From Phyllobacteriaceae bacterium (GTDB lineage Bacteria; Pseudomonadota; Alphaproteobacteria; Rhizobiales; Rhizobiaceae), in the NCBI GenBank assembly GCA_002708825.1, contig PAPF01000027.1, positions 31,502 through 95,501 of the forward strand: a stretch of 64,000 nt of DNA. Reading direction: 5' to 3'. Below are positions 56,562-64,000 of the stretch, piece by piece. The notes beneath the pieces are model-generated. The model had not been told where the DNA came from. It searched no databases and saw only the letters and a program-made list of their open reading frames with translations. How positions within the stretch are numbered: the stretch's first letter is position 1; each line of letters opens with the position of its first letter. A program made the translations under genes and the position numbers.

Positions 56562-58709
56562 TCAGGCGAACTCGATCCCGTCATCGATCATCGGCAGCCG
56601 CATGACGCGCTTGCCGGTCGCCGCGAAGATCGCATTGGCAATGGCCGGTCCCGCCGGCGGCAGGCCGGGCTCGCCGATGCCCGTGGGCGCCTCGTTCGAC
56701 GGCACGATATGCACTTCGATCTTCGGCATGTCGCCGATCCGGAGCGGCTCGTAGTCCGGAAAGTTCGACTGGTCGACTTCCCCGTCCGTGAAGGTGATCT
56801 TGTTGCGCATGACATGGCCGAGGCCGTAGCCGATGGCGCCTTCCACCTGCGCGCGGATCACGTCGGGATTGACCGCCACGCCGACATCGACGGCGGCCAC
56901 GATCCGCTCCAGCTTCACCTTGCCATCCGTGACCGACACTTCCGCGACTTCCGCCACGTAGGAGTTGAAGGACTTGTGCACGGCAACGCCCCGGCCCCAG
57001 TTTTCCGGCAGTGCGCTGCCCCACCGTGCCTTGTCGGCGGCAAGCCGCAGCACGCCGAGATGGCGCGGTGCGTTGGCGAGAAGCTCCTCGCGCAGTTCCA
57101 CCGGATCGCGCCCGGCGGCCTCGGCGATCATGTCGATGGCCACTTCCATGGCATAGCCGGAATGGCTGTGCCCAACCGAACGCCACCACAGGACCGGGAC
57201 CGGCGTTTCCATGTTGCGCACATCCACCCGCATGTTGGGGATGGCATAGGCCGTGTCCGATGCGCCCTCGACAGAGAAATGATCGACGCCATTGTGCACC
57301 ACCGCCTTCTCCATGGGCGTTCCGGTGAAGATCGACTTGTTGGCCAGGCTGGAATGCCAGGCCACCACCTTGCCGTCCTTGCCGACGCCCGCGCGGATGC
57401 GGTGCTTCGTCATCGGCCGGTAGTAGCCGCCGCGAATGTCGTCTTCCCGCGTCCAGACCAGCTTGACCGGCTTCCCGTTGCCAAGCGCGGCGGCGACCAT
57501 GGTCGCCTCGGCCTGGTAATCGGCGTTGAAATTGGCCCGCCGTCCGAACGAGCCGCCGGCATAGAGCGTGTGGATGGCGGTATTTTCAGGCCCGACGCCC
57601 GAAATCGCGCCCACGGCGCCCTGCGTCACTGTCTGGAACTGGTTGCCGTCCCACAAGGTCGCCTTTCCGTCCGCGATCTGCACCACGCAGTTTTGCGGCT
57701 CCATCGGCGCATGGGCGAGGAAGGGGAAGTGGAACTCCGCCTCGATCGTCTTGTCGGCCGAGGCCAGCGCACCCGCCGCGTCCCCGTCATTGCGGGCAAC
57801 CAGCCCCTCCGAGTTCAGCGCGCTGGCATATTCGGTTTCCATGGCATCGGACGAGCGGGTTTCGGCGTTCGAGAAATCCCATTCGACCGTCAGCGCCTCG
57901 CGGCCCTTGATCGCCGCCCAGGTATGCTCTGCATAGACGGCGACGCCCGTCGGCACCTGGCGCACATCCACCACGCCCGGCACCTTTCGGGCCTGCGTAT
58001 CGTCCACGGATTTCACCGTGCCGCCGAATTTCGGCGCATGCAGCACGACCGCATGGACCGTTCCTTCCGGCACCACGTCGATGGCGAACGTGGCCGTGCC
58101 ATTGGTCTTGGCCGGCGTGTCCTTGCGCGGCAACCGGTCCTTGCCGATCAGCCTGAACTGGTCCGGTGTCTTGAGCGTGGTATCCGGTGTTGCGTCGGCA
58201 GGAACCTTGCCCGCCATCTCGCCGTACCCGGCGGTTCGCGTTCCGTGGCTCAAAATGCCGTCGGTCACGGTGATCTCGCCAGCCGGCACGTTCCATTCCC
58301 TTGCCGCAGCCTGGACAAGCAGGGACTTGGCCGCCGCCCCTGCTTCACGATACTGGATGAAGGAATTCGCGATGGCCGTCGCCCCGCCGGTCCCCTGGAT
58401 ACCGAAGGCGCTGTTGGCATAGCGGCTGGCATCCGCCGGTGCGAACTCGGTGACGACCTTCGACCAGTCGGCGTCGAGTTCTTCGGCCACCAGCGTCGCA
58501 AGGCCGGTCGTCGTGCCCTGCCCCATCTCGAAATGCTTGAGGATGACCGTCACGGTCCCGTCCGGCGCGATACGGACAAAGGGATTGGGCACCAGCGCGC
58601 CGTCAGCGGCAGCGGCCCAAAGGCCCCGCGTGTCCAGACCGACCACGAGCGCGGCCGAAAGCGCGGCCGCGCCCTTGAGGAAATTGCGGCGATTGGAATT
58701 GATCGTCAT
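56562..58709 (-). CDS. iorB: Molybdenum hydroxylase large subunit (isoquinoline 1-oxidoreductase beta type)
   Basis: Aldehyde/xanthine oxidase family large subunit, 715 residues, carrying the molybdopterin cofactor. A twin-arginine signal opens the protein ([19 protein letters not shown]), so the enzyme is exported folded to the periplasm or membrane. Motifs: [38 protein letters not shown], and the catalytic glutamate in [18 protein letters not shown]. Starts 4 nt after the iron-sulfur subunit gene. Substrate (N-heteroaromatic or aldehyde) cannot be inferred. No xdhC-like maturation gene or cytochrome c is adjacent. Confidence 0.88.
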   Translation of the reverse strand: MTINSNRRNFLKGAAALSAALVVGLDTRGLWAAAADGALVPNPFVRIAPDGTVTVILKHFEMGQGTTTGLATLVAEELDADWSKVVTEFAPADASRYANSAFGIQGTGGATAIANSFIQYREAGAAAKSLLVQAAAREWNVPAGEITVTDGILSHGTRTAGYGEMAGKVPADATPDTTLKTPDQFRLIGKDRLPRKDTPAKTNGTATFAIDVVPEGTVHAVVLHAPKFGGTVKSVDDTQARKVPGVVDVRQVPTGVAVYAEHTWAAIKGREALTVEWDFSNAETRSSDAMETEYASALNSEGLVARNDGDAAGALASADKTIEAEFHFPFLAHAPMEPQNCVVQIADGKATLWDGNQFQTVTQGAVGAISGVGPENTAIHTLYAGGSFGRRANFNADYQAEATMVAAALGNGKPVKLVWTREDDIRGGYYRPMTKHRIRAGVGKDGKVVAWHSSLANKSIFTGTPMEKAVVHNGVDHFSVEGASDTAYAIPNMRVDVRNMETPVPVLWWRSVGHSHSGYAMEVAIDMIAEAAGRDPVELREELLANAPRHLGVLRLAADKARWGSALPENWGRGVAVHKSFNSYVAEVAEVSVTDGKVKLERIVAAVDVGVAVNPDVIRAQVEGAIGYGLGHVMRNKITFTDGEVDQSNFPDYEPLRIGDMPKIEVHIVPSNEAPTGIGEPGLPPAGPAIANAIFAATGKRVMRLPMIDDGIEFA

Positions 58710-58713
58710 GGCC

Positions 58714-59175
58714 TCAGCCCTCCATCCGGTTGGCTGCTTCGTGGATGGCAGCGCGAATGCGTACATAAGTGGCGCAGCGGCAGACATTGCCGCTCATGCC
58801 CGAGTCGATGTCGGCATCCGTGGGCTTGGCGTTCTCGCTGAGAAGGCCTACCGCCTGCATGATCTGGCCGGACTGGCAATAGCCGCACTGGACGACATCG
58901 AGGTCGCGCCAGGCCGACTGCACCGCTTCTGCGACCGGACCGGACAATCCCTCGATCGTCGTGATCCGCTTTCCGGTCACGTCACCGACAAAGGTCTGGC
59001 AGGAACGCACCGGCACCCCGTCCACGTGAACCGTGCAGGCGCCGCAGGATGCCACGCCACAGCCGAATTTCGTTCCCGTCAGCCGGGCCATGTCGCGAAT
59101 GGCCCAGAGCAACGGCATGTCCTCCGGCGCATCCAGGCTCATGGTCTCGCCGTTGATGTTCAGATCGATTGTCAT
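58714..59175 (-). CDS. iorA: Molybdenum hydroxylase iron-sulfur subunit (isoquinoline 1-oxidoreductase alpha type)
   Basis: A 153-residue protein with two 2Fe-2S clusters: plant-type [21 protein letters not shown] and a C-terminal [10 protein letters not shown] ... NVCRCATY. It passes electrons from the molybdenum site in IorB. I chose the ATG at 59175, six bases after GGGAGG; the ATG at 59181 touches the ribosome site. Lacks its own signal, so it is probably carried out by the Tat signal of IorB. Confidence 0.9.
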   Translation of the reverse strand: MTIDLNINGETMSLDAPEDMPLLWAIRDMARLTGTKFGCGVASCGACTVHVDGVPVRSCQTFVGDVTGKRITTIEGLSGPVAEAVQSAWRDLDVVQCGYCQSGQIMQAVGLLSENAKPTDADIDSGMSGNVCRCATYVRIRAAIHEAANRMEG

Positions 59176-59496
59176 GGTCATCCTCCCTCGGACCAGCCAT
59201 CGGTCCGCCGTTCCCGGGGGCATTCACGCCACCATTGCGACCGGGCTTTCGTGGCTGTCTGTCCAGCCTACCCTTTTCATCGCCTGCGGCCAACCGTCGC
59301 AGCAAAAATGGAGGATCAAGGCAGGCTGTCGATCGGATCAAAACCCGAACCCGAAAGACAGGCGCGGCAAGGAGGAACCGTCGCCTTTTCCCTTGGCAAA
59401 CGCGAAAAGGCCGGGCGCAAGGCCCGGCCTTTCCTTGAACTTGGGTCACATCATCCGGCGGCTTGGCGATTGCGCGCCCGCCAGACGGGAAGGACT
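59176..59496. other. Intergenic region between cspA and iorA
   Basis: A 321-nt gap holding the cspA terminator (59406-59432) and presumably the iorAB promoter closer to 59180-59330. Nothing else recognised: no gene, repeat or RNA motif. Confidence 0.5.
59406..59432 (-). terminator. Rho-independent terminator of the cold shock gene
   Basis: AAAGGCCGGGC (59406-59416) and GCCCGGCCTTT (59422-59432) form an 11-bp stem with a five-base loop. On the minus strand it is followed by TTTTCG, 65 nt after the cspA stop. Confidence 0.8.
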
Positions 59497-59706
59497 TCAG
59501 ACGGCCTGCAGGTTCGCAGCAGCGTTCTTGCCCGAACGGGCGTCACGCACGACTTCGAAGCTGACCTTCTGGCCTTCCGAGAGGGTGGTCATGCCGGAAC
59601 GCTCGACGGCGGAGATGTGAACGAACACATCCTGCTTGCCGTCTTCCGGCGTGATGAAGCCAAAACCCTTGGTGGTGTTGAAGAACTTGACGGTTCCGAC
59701 GGTCAT
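59497..59706 (-). CDS. cspA: Cold shock protein, CspA family
   Basis: 69-residue single-stranded nucleic-acid binding protein with RNP1 KGFGFI and RNP2 VFVHIS, starting [10 protein letters not shown]. Acts as an RNA chaperone. AAGGA precedes the ATG. The 250-nt leader (59707-59956), up to the rpsU stop, is long enough for a structured cold-shock 5' UTR. Which Csp paralogue it is cannot be decided. Confidence 0.95.
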   Translation of the reverse strand: MTVGTVKFFNTTKGFGFITPEDGKQDVFVHISAVERSGMTTLSEGQKVSFEVVRDARSGKNAAANLQAV

Positions 59707-59956
59707 GACATTTTCCTTTTCAAGACGTCACAGAGTTGGAGTTGCCGCGCACCGTGCGCGTCAACCGGGTAGATCGATTTGAAAGAGGAAAATCGCAGCG
59801 GACGCCAAGGCGCCGGAAAACAAAGTTCAACAAGCAGATCGACAAGACGCGGATAGCGGAAAAACATGTCCGAAACAAGGCGCCCGGGCGGGAAAGATGG
59901 TACCATTTTCCGGTATCCGGCCGGTCCCGCCCGACATGCGCACCGCCAGCGATGCG

Positions 59957-60199
59957 TCAGCGGCCTCCCGGACGTGCCTTGCGCTTCGGTCCGGGAATCA
60001 GGCCTTCGCGTTGCGCCAGCTTGCGGGCGGCCTTGCGGTTGCGGCGCACCGCCTCGCCTTTTTCGCGCGCGCGCTTCTCGGACGGCTTTTCATAGGAACG
60101 GCGCGCCTTCATCTCGCGGAACACGCCCTCGCGCTGCATTTTCTTCTTCAGCACGCGCAGCGCCTGGTCGACATTGTTGTCTCGAACGATGACCTGCAT
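59957..60199 (-). CDS. rpsU: 30S ribosomal protein bS21
   Basis: An 80-residue basic protein starting [27 protein letters not shown] and ending in a Gly/Lys/Arg-rich tail; longer than the E. coli protein, as usual in alphaproteobacteria. Part of the small subunit near the anti-Shine-Dalgarno site. The start at 60199 has GGGAGAAAAG upstream; the extension to 60295 is not needed. A stem-loop lies 31-50 nt before the start. Confidence 0.95.
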   Translation of the reverse strand: MQVIVRDNNVDQALRVLKKKMQREGVFREMKARRSYEKPSEKRAREKGEAVRRNRKAARKLAQREGLIPGPKRKARPGGR

Positions 60200-60604
60200 C
60201 TTTTCTCCCGTGTTTGCAAACCCTTGAACGGCATCCGCTTCCGGATGCCAGCGAACATGCGTCTTTTCCGGCTTCGCCGTCATGCCATGACGCACGGACT
60301 TCCTCCCGATCCACGGACCGGATGCCGCGCAAAAGGCCGACGGCGGACAACCCGGATGTTCATCCGGCTCCCGCGCCAGCGAATCGAAAATCTGGAAGCC
60401 GACAGGCGCATCCGAAAGGTTTCGGAGCGCTGTTCACGCCGAAGCGGCCAAAAAGACGATGGCGGAGCTTACCGCCAATGGCAGCCCGGGACAAGGCACA
60501 ACCCGCGATTTGTTGTCTGAAGGTGGAAGGAATGCGCGCAAAGCCTCGCAACGGGCGCGGCGACGCCTGCGGCTTGCGAAGTCATGCGGCGCGGGTTCTG
60601 CCGT
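60200..60604. other. Gap between the LuxR-type gene and rpsU, with repeated CCGGATG motifs
   Basis: 405 nt with no credible gene. It should hold the rpsU promoter and leader. Two hairpins are visible: GGCATCCG/CGGATGCC at 60230-60249 with a CTTC loop, and CCGGATG-TT-CATCCGG at 60352-60367. Another CCGGATGCC lies near 60318. The repeated core may be a leader control element. Confidence 0.45.
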
Positions 60605-61699
60605 TCAGCCGCGAGCCCTCCAGACAAGAGCAGCGAGTTGGTGCTGCGAACACAGCTCGGTCTTGCGGTAGATGGACTTGAGCTGCTGGCGCACCGTTCC
60701 CTCCGAAAGGCCCGAGGTGAGAGCAATGTCGTTGATGAGCCGTCCTTCGGCAATGGCATAGGCGACCCGGACTTCCGCTGGCGTCAGGCCAAACCTGGTG
60801 ATGAAGTCTTCGTCCCGGAAATCCGGATCGCGCACGCCGTAGCGCCGCCACATGGCAACAAGCCGGGGCGGCTCGAAGACGTGCCGTGCAGGTTCGGGCG
60901 CCGGCATAAAACCCAGATGGATCGCGGTACCGTCGCTTTCCCTCAGGATGACAGGGCCGGAAAGGCCTTCCTCGAGTTCGGACCAGGAGATGATGGCTGC
61001 GCCACTCCCGGTACCGGCGGCGGGATCCTGGCAGCACAGATGCTCTGGCAGGCGCGCAAGGATCGTTTCCTCGCCACAGGTCTCGCCGGCTATGGATCCG
61101 GACACGTCGACCACCGCATAGTCCAGTCCCAATTGCCGGGCAGCGACGCACATGCCGCGAACCGAGTTGTCGGCCACGGCCTCCGCCTCTTCCACGGCGC
61201 GTTGAAGGCTCCGCCGGAGCATCTCCGCATGTCCTTTTCGGCAGGCCTCGAGTTGGTCCGCGCTCTGGAAGTACAGGCAGACGGCCCAGTCACCAGAGCG
61301 GGTTGTCAGCCGCAGCGCCATGAAATGCTCAAGCCCGTGCCTGCGGACAAAAGCGTAGTAAGGATTGGCATCGCGTTCTTCCGGCGTCGAGAAATCGTCA
61401 TCGACGGCGATGCCCGTCTGTTTCAGGACCCCCCAGGCGCGATCGCGTATGTCCGCCTGATGCCATTTTTCCGAGAAATAAGCCTCCGCCACCGGAAGAA
61501 AGCGCTCACTGACGAGGCTGTTCCTGATCCGCCTGCCGACATCCTCGCTCAGCAGGGCCGAACCGATTGCGCCGATCCGGCCGCATAATCCTTCAAGAAT
61601 TGCAGTCCATGCTGGCGGCGTGTGTGGCAACTCGTCCAGTTCGAGCCAGTTGCCAAGGATGGCGTCCGTGTTCATTGCTCTGTGACAATCAACAACCAT
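60605..61699 (-). CDS. LuxR-type helix-turn-helix regulator
   Basis: Regulator of 364 residues. The C-terminal 65 residues form a LuxR/GerE helix-turn-helix (FGLTPAEVRVAYAIAEGRLINDIALTSGLSEGTVRQQLKSIYRK). The N-terminal 290 residues are not recognised as a known sensor domain; they have no membrane helix and no receiver aspartate motif, and resemble PAS/GAF-sized unknown regions. Start at 61699 has GGGGAG; an ATG at 61675 is an alternative. It lies between rpsU and a large RTX gene and could control the latter. Confidence 0.82.
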   Translation of the reverse strand: MVVDCHRAMNTDAILGNWLELDELPHTPPAWTAILEGLCGRIGAIGSALLSEDVGRRIRNSLVSERFLPVAEAYFSEKWHQADIRDRAWGVLKQTGIAVDDDFSTPEERDANPYYAFVRRHGLEHFMALRLTTRSGDWAVCLYFQSADQLEACRKGHAEMLRRSLQRAVEEAEAVADNSVRGMCVAARQLGLDYAVVDVSGSIAGETCGEETILARLPEHLCCQDPAAGTGSGAAIISWSELEEGLSGPVILRESDGTAIHLGFMPAPEPARHVFEPPRLVAMWRRYGVRDPDFRDEDFITRFGLTPAEVRVAYAIAEGRLINDIALTSGLSEGTVRQQLKSIYRKTELCSQHQLAALVWRARG

Positions 61700-61914
61700 G
61701 CACTCCCCTCGAAAGCATACAATTTGAAATATTGTCGTGTTGGGGAGAATTGTCAATTGATTACAGAATGTTGCCGAATCCTTTTGTTGTCGTGGACGTC
61801 GGACGGGCCAGCATCCCCGTGAACAGCGAGATCGCGGCCGGTGCCTGGCGGTCCGCCAGTCCTTGCAGGCGCGGTGGCAGCAAGCCTCCGCCGATGCATG
61901 CTGCGCCAGGGAAA

Positions 61915-61944
61915 ACGGCCGCCCGGTTTTAGCCGGGCGGCCGT
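61915..61944 (-). terminator. Terminator after the RTX gene
   Basis: ACGGCCGCCCGG (61915-61926) and CCGGGCGGCCGT (61933-61944) form a perfect 12-bp stem around a six-base loop, followed on the minus strand by TTTT. It lies 28 nt after the RTX stop. Confidence 0.85.
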
Positions 61945-61971
61945 ATCGTCAGTCTCGTCCGTCCCGCCTTG

Positions 61972-64000
61972 TCACAGCAGGAAATCGTCTGACGAGAGCG
62001 TGTGGATGCCTGTCAGCACCACTTCGACATCGGCCACACCATCACCGTTGATGTCGCCCTGGACCAGGGTGAGATTGAACGTGGTGTTGGTGAAGTAGCG
62101 AAGCTCTCCCGCAGTCCCGCTGAACGTCGACGTCCCGATGAAATTGAACGCATCGTCGGCACCGGTTCCGGTATTCGCGTCGATGGCGGTGAAGTCCAGC
62201 AGGTCCTGTCCGTCGACGAAGTCCGAAACGGTGTCGCGGTTTGCAAAACCCGCCGCGGATTCGGCAGCCGACGAGAAGACGAACGTGTCGGCGCCTGCGT
62301 TGCCCACAAGCGTGTCGCGTCCGCCGGCCCCGTCGATGCGGTCATCGCCCGCACCGCCGGAAATGGTGTTCTGCGCACCATCACCGGTCAGGTCGTCGGC
62401 ATGGTTGGAGCCGATGATCCGCTCGATGCTGACATACGTATCGCCGGCCGCCTCACCACCGGTTCCCCCGGTTGCCAGGTTCACGGTGACACCGGAGGTG
62501 GCCTGGAAGTAGCTCGCAGTATCATCTCCGTTGCCGCCGATGAGGCGATCCGCCCCGGTGCCGCCGATCAGCGTGTCATTGCCGTCCATGCCGTTCAGGT
62601 AGTCATTTCCATCCAGGCCGAACAGGAGGTCGTTCCCGCCGTTCGCCGAGATGCCGTTGTCTCCGGAATTGCCGATCAGCGTATCGTTGTGCAGGCTTCC
62701 GAAGATGTTCTCGATGGACAGGTAGGTATCGCCATGGGCGTCGCCGCCCAGGCCCCCGCCCGTCGAGCGAATGTCGACACGCACCGCTGTTGCCGACCCG
62801 CCGAAGCCGACGGTATCGATACCGGCGCCGCCATTGAGGATGTCGGCTCCCGTTCCACCGATCAGGATATCGTCTCCGGTCAGGCCGATCAGCGTATCGG
62901 CACCGCCCAGGCCCACGATCCGGTCGGATCCGGACGTCCCCGTCAGCGTTTCGGGGTTGTTCGTGCCGGTGATGACATCGACGACCTCGTTCACGGTCAC
63001 GTTGACCGTCACCGTGTCGGTGCCGCCATTACCGTCCGACACCTCCACCGTGAAGCTGTCGCTGCCGTTGAAGTCGGCGTCCGGCGTGTAGGTGTAGCCG
63101 CCCGATCCGTCGAAGGTGACCGTGCCGTTGACCGGCTCGCCGCCCGTCAGCAGCGTGTAGGACAGGGTGTCGAGTTCCGCATCAACGGCAACGATCGAGC
63201 CGGTGATCGGGTTGTCCTCATTGCCCGAGACAATGAGATCCGATGCAGGCTCATCGATCACCGGGGCGTCGTTGGCGCCCGTGATGTCGATGGTGATCGT
63301 GTGCTCGGTACCGTCGCCGGTAGCCACCACGATCGTGTCCTGCAACACGTCACCGTTGCCGAGTTCGTCGACCACCGGATTGGCGTCGTCGAGCGTATAA
63401 CTCCAATGGCCATCCGCACCGATCGTCAGCGTGCCGAAGCTGCCCTGGGTCACCACCGTGGTGTTCCAGAGATCATCGGCATCGCCGGCATCGACATCGG
63501 TATGATCGAGGTCACCGGTTGCCGGCGAACCGGCATCCTCCGTCACGGCGCCGGTCGAGTCGCCGGTCACGACCGCCGCGTCGTTGGCACCGAAGATGTC
63601 GATGGTGATCGTGTGCTGGGTTCCATCGGTCGTCGCCACCACGATCGTGTCCTGGAGCGGCGCACTGATGATTTCGGACGCATTGCCGTTCGGGCCGTCC
63701 AGTTCGTCGACCGCCGGATTGGTGTCGTCAAGCACATAGTTCCACTGACCATCCGTGCCGATCGTCAGCGTGCCGTAGGTGCCCTGGGTCACCACCGTGG
63801 TGTTCCAGGCATCGTCGGCATCGCCGCTATCGACATCGGTATGGTCGAGGTCACCGGTTGCCGGCGTGCCGGCATCCTCCGTCACCGCGCCGGTCGAGTC
63901 ACCGGTCACCACCGGCGCGTCGTTGACCGGGTCGACCGTGACACTGACCGTCACCGTGTCGGTGCCGCCATTGCCGTCCGACACCTCCACCGTGAAGCTG
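61972..64000 (-). CDS. RTX/VCBS-repeat secreted protein, C-terminal part
   Basis: At least 676 residues, open to the window edge, so the N-terminus is missing. From the visible N-side: part of a cadherin-like SDGNGGTDTVTV domain, two VCBS-type repeats of about 113 and 104 residues beginning VVTGDSTGAVTEDAG, a further cadherin-like domain, then RTX nonapeptides (GGADTLIGL, GTGADILNGG, DGNDTLIGG and others) that bind calcium. The C-terminus (GADTFVF...DTVSDF...DLLDF) is the type I secretion region of serralysin-like proteins. Very acidic. Probably an adhesin or surface protein exported by a type I system; no transporter genes are in the window. Confidence 0.9.
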   Translation of the reverse strand, partial: SFTVEVSDGNGGTDTVTVSVTVDPVNDAPVVTGDSTGAVTEDAGTPATGDLDHTDVDSGDADDAWNTTVVTQGTYGTLTIGTDGQWNYVLDDTNPAVDELDGPNGNASEIISAPLQDTIVVATTDGTQHTITIDIFGANDAAVVTGDSTGAVTEDAGSPATGDLDHTDVDAGDADDLWNTTVVTQGSFGTLTIGADGHWSYTLDDANPVVDELGNGDVLQDTIVVATGDGTEHTITIDITGANDAPVIDEPASDLIVSGNEDNPITGSIVAVDAELDTLSYTLLTGGEPVNGTVTFDGSGGYTYTPDADFNGSDSFTVEVSDGNGGTDTVTVNVTVNEVVDVITGTNNPETLTGTSGSDRIVGLGGADTLIGLTGDDILIGGTGADILNGGAGIDTVGFGGSATAVRVDIRSTGGGLGGDAHGDTYLSIENIFGSLHNDTLIGNSGDNGISANGGNDLLFGLDGNDYLNGMDGNDTLIGGTGADRLIGGNGDDTASYFQATSGVTVNLATGGTGGEAAGDTYVSIERIIGSNHADDLTGDGAQNTISGGAGDDRIDGAGGRDTLVGNAGADTFVFSSAAESAAGFANRDTVSDFVDGQDLLDFTAIDANTGTGADDAFNFIGTSTFSGTAGELRYFTNTTFNLTLVQGDINGDGVADVEVVLTGIHTLSSDDFLL
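63262..63573. repeat. Tandem repeat, second VCBS unit
   Basis: Encodes a VCBS-type unit of about 104 residues, nearly identical to the adjacent unit at 63574-63912 apart from a nine-residue deletion in the VDEL-QDTI stretch. Shared DNA blocks of tens of bases are visible, such as the part coding GDLDHTDVD. Confidence 0.8.
63574..63912. repeat. Tandem repeat, first VCBS unit
   Basis: About 113 codons; pairs with 63262-63573. Its extra residues (DGPNGNASEIISAP) separate VDEL from LQDTI. The 63940-64000 edge in turn repeats 63001-63060, so more copies are expected beyond the window. Confidence 0.8.

Noticed and set aside
59707..59956. Defined cold-shock RNA thermosensor in the cspA leader
   Set aside because: The leader length is suitable, but I could not identify a convincing conserved structure by eye.
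62000..64000. Regular repeats as a CRISPR array or satellite
   Set aside because: The periodicity follows codons of VCBS and RTX units, and the frame stays open throughout.

Overview
The window is a 64 kb GC-rich chromosomal segment, densely packed with metabolic operons. It reads as an alphaproteobacterium of the rhizobial order (Hyphomicrobiales). The grounds are an Irr-type Fur regulator, a GlpSTPQUV glycerol ABC system in the rhizobial gene order, TRAP and ABC uptake systems beside their catabolic genes, and bS21 next to a CspA-like protein. The genus cannot be fixed from the sequence. No rRNA, tRNA, CRISPR array, transposase or integrase was seen.

Region 1 (1-10905) is a complete reductive pyrimidine degradation locus. 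It holds PreT/PreA (uracil/thymine reduction), dihydropyrimidinase, an N-carbamoyl amino acid amidohydrolase, an omega-amino acid:pyruvate aminotransferase, an ABC importer (ATPase and partial permease), a class II aldolase-like protein, an EamA transporter, an EthD-family protein and a RutR-like TetR regulator. RutR-like operators lie in front of both minus-strand operons (6061-6076 and 10959-10974).

Region 2 (11145-29129) is an aerobic benzoate box pathway: benzoate-CoA ligase, BoxR (XRE plus shikimate-kinase-like domain), an acyl-CoA thioesterase, BoxA, BoxB and BoxC. The ligase is separated from the rest by irr, a DUF3228 gene and a pbpC/alpha-2-macroglobulin pair. Three promoters (ligase, boxR, boxC) carry arrays of TGCA boxes with six-base spacing, so the dispersed genes look like one BoxR regulon. 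A MarR regulator diverges from boxC.

Region 3 (29151-34337) holds an RND pump with its membrane fusion protein and a two-domain CbiX-like chelatase. Region 4 (34401-44790) is an aldonate/hexuronate locus: a FadR-type GntR regulator, a TRAP transporter, an IdnD-like dehydrogenase, UxuA, UxuB, an Ldh-family oxidoreductase, and a GH13 alpha-glucosidase. Between it and the glycerol locus sit a 35-residue membrane peptide, a DUF465 protein and a divergent OxyR-like regulator with an ATAG-N7-CTAT site.

Region 5 (46213-56501) is the glycerol regulon: GlpR, GlpD, ABC transporter GlpSTPQUV and GlpK, with hairpins on both sides of the binding-protein gene. Region 6 (56562-64000) has a two-gene molybdenum hydroxylase of the isoquinoline 1-oxidoreductase type, a cold shock protein, bS21, a LuxR-type regulator, and the C-terminal part of a large repeat-rich RTX protein that runs off the window.
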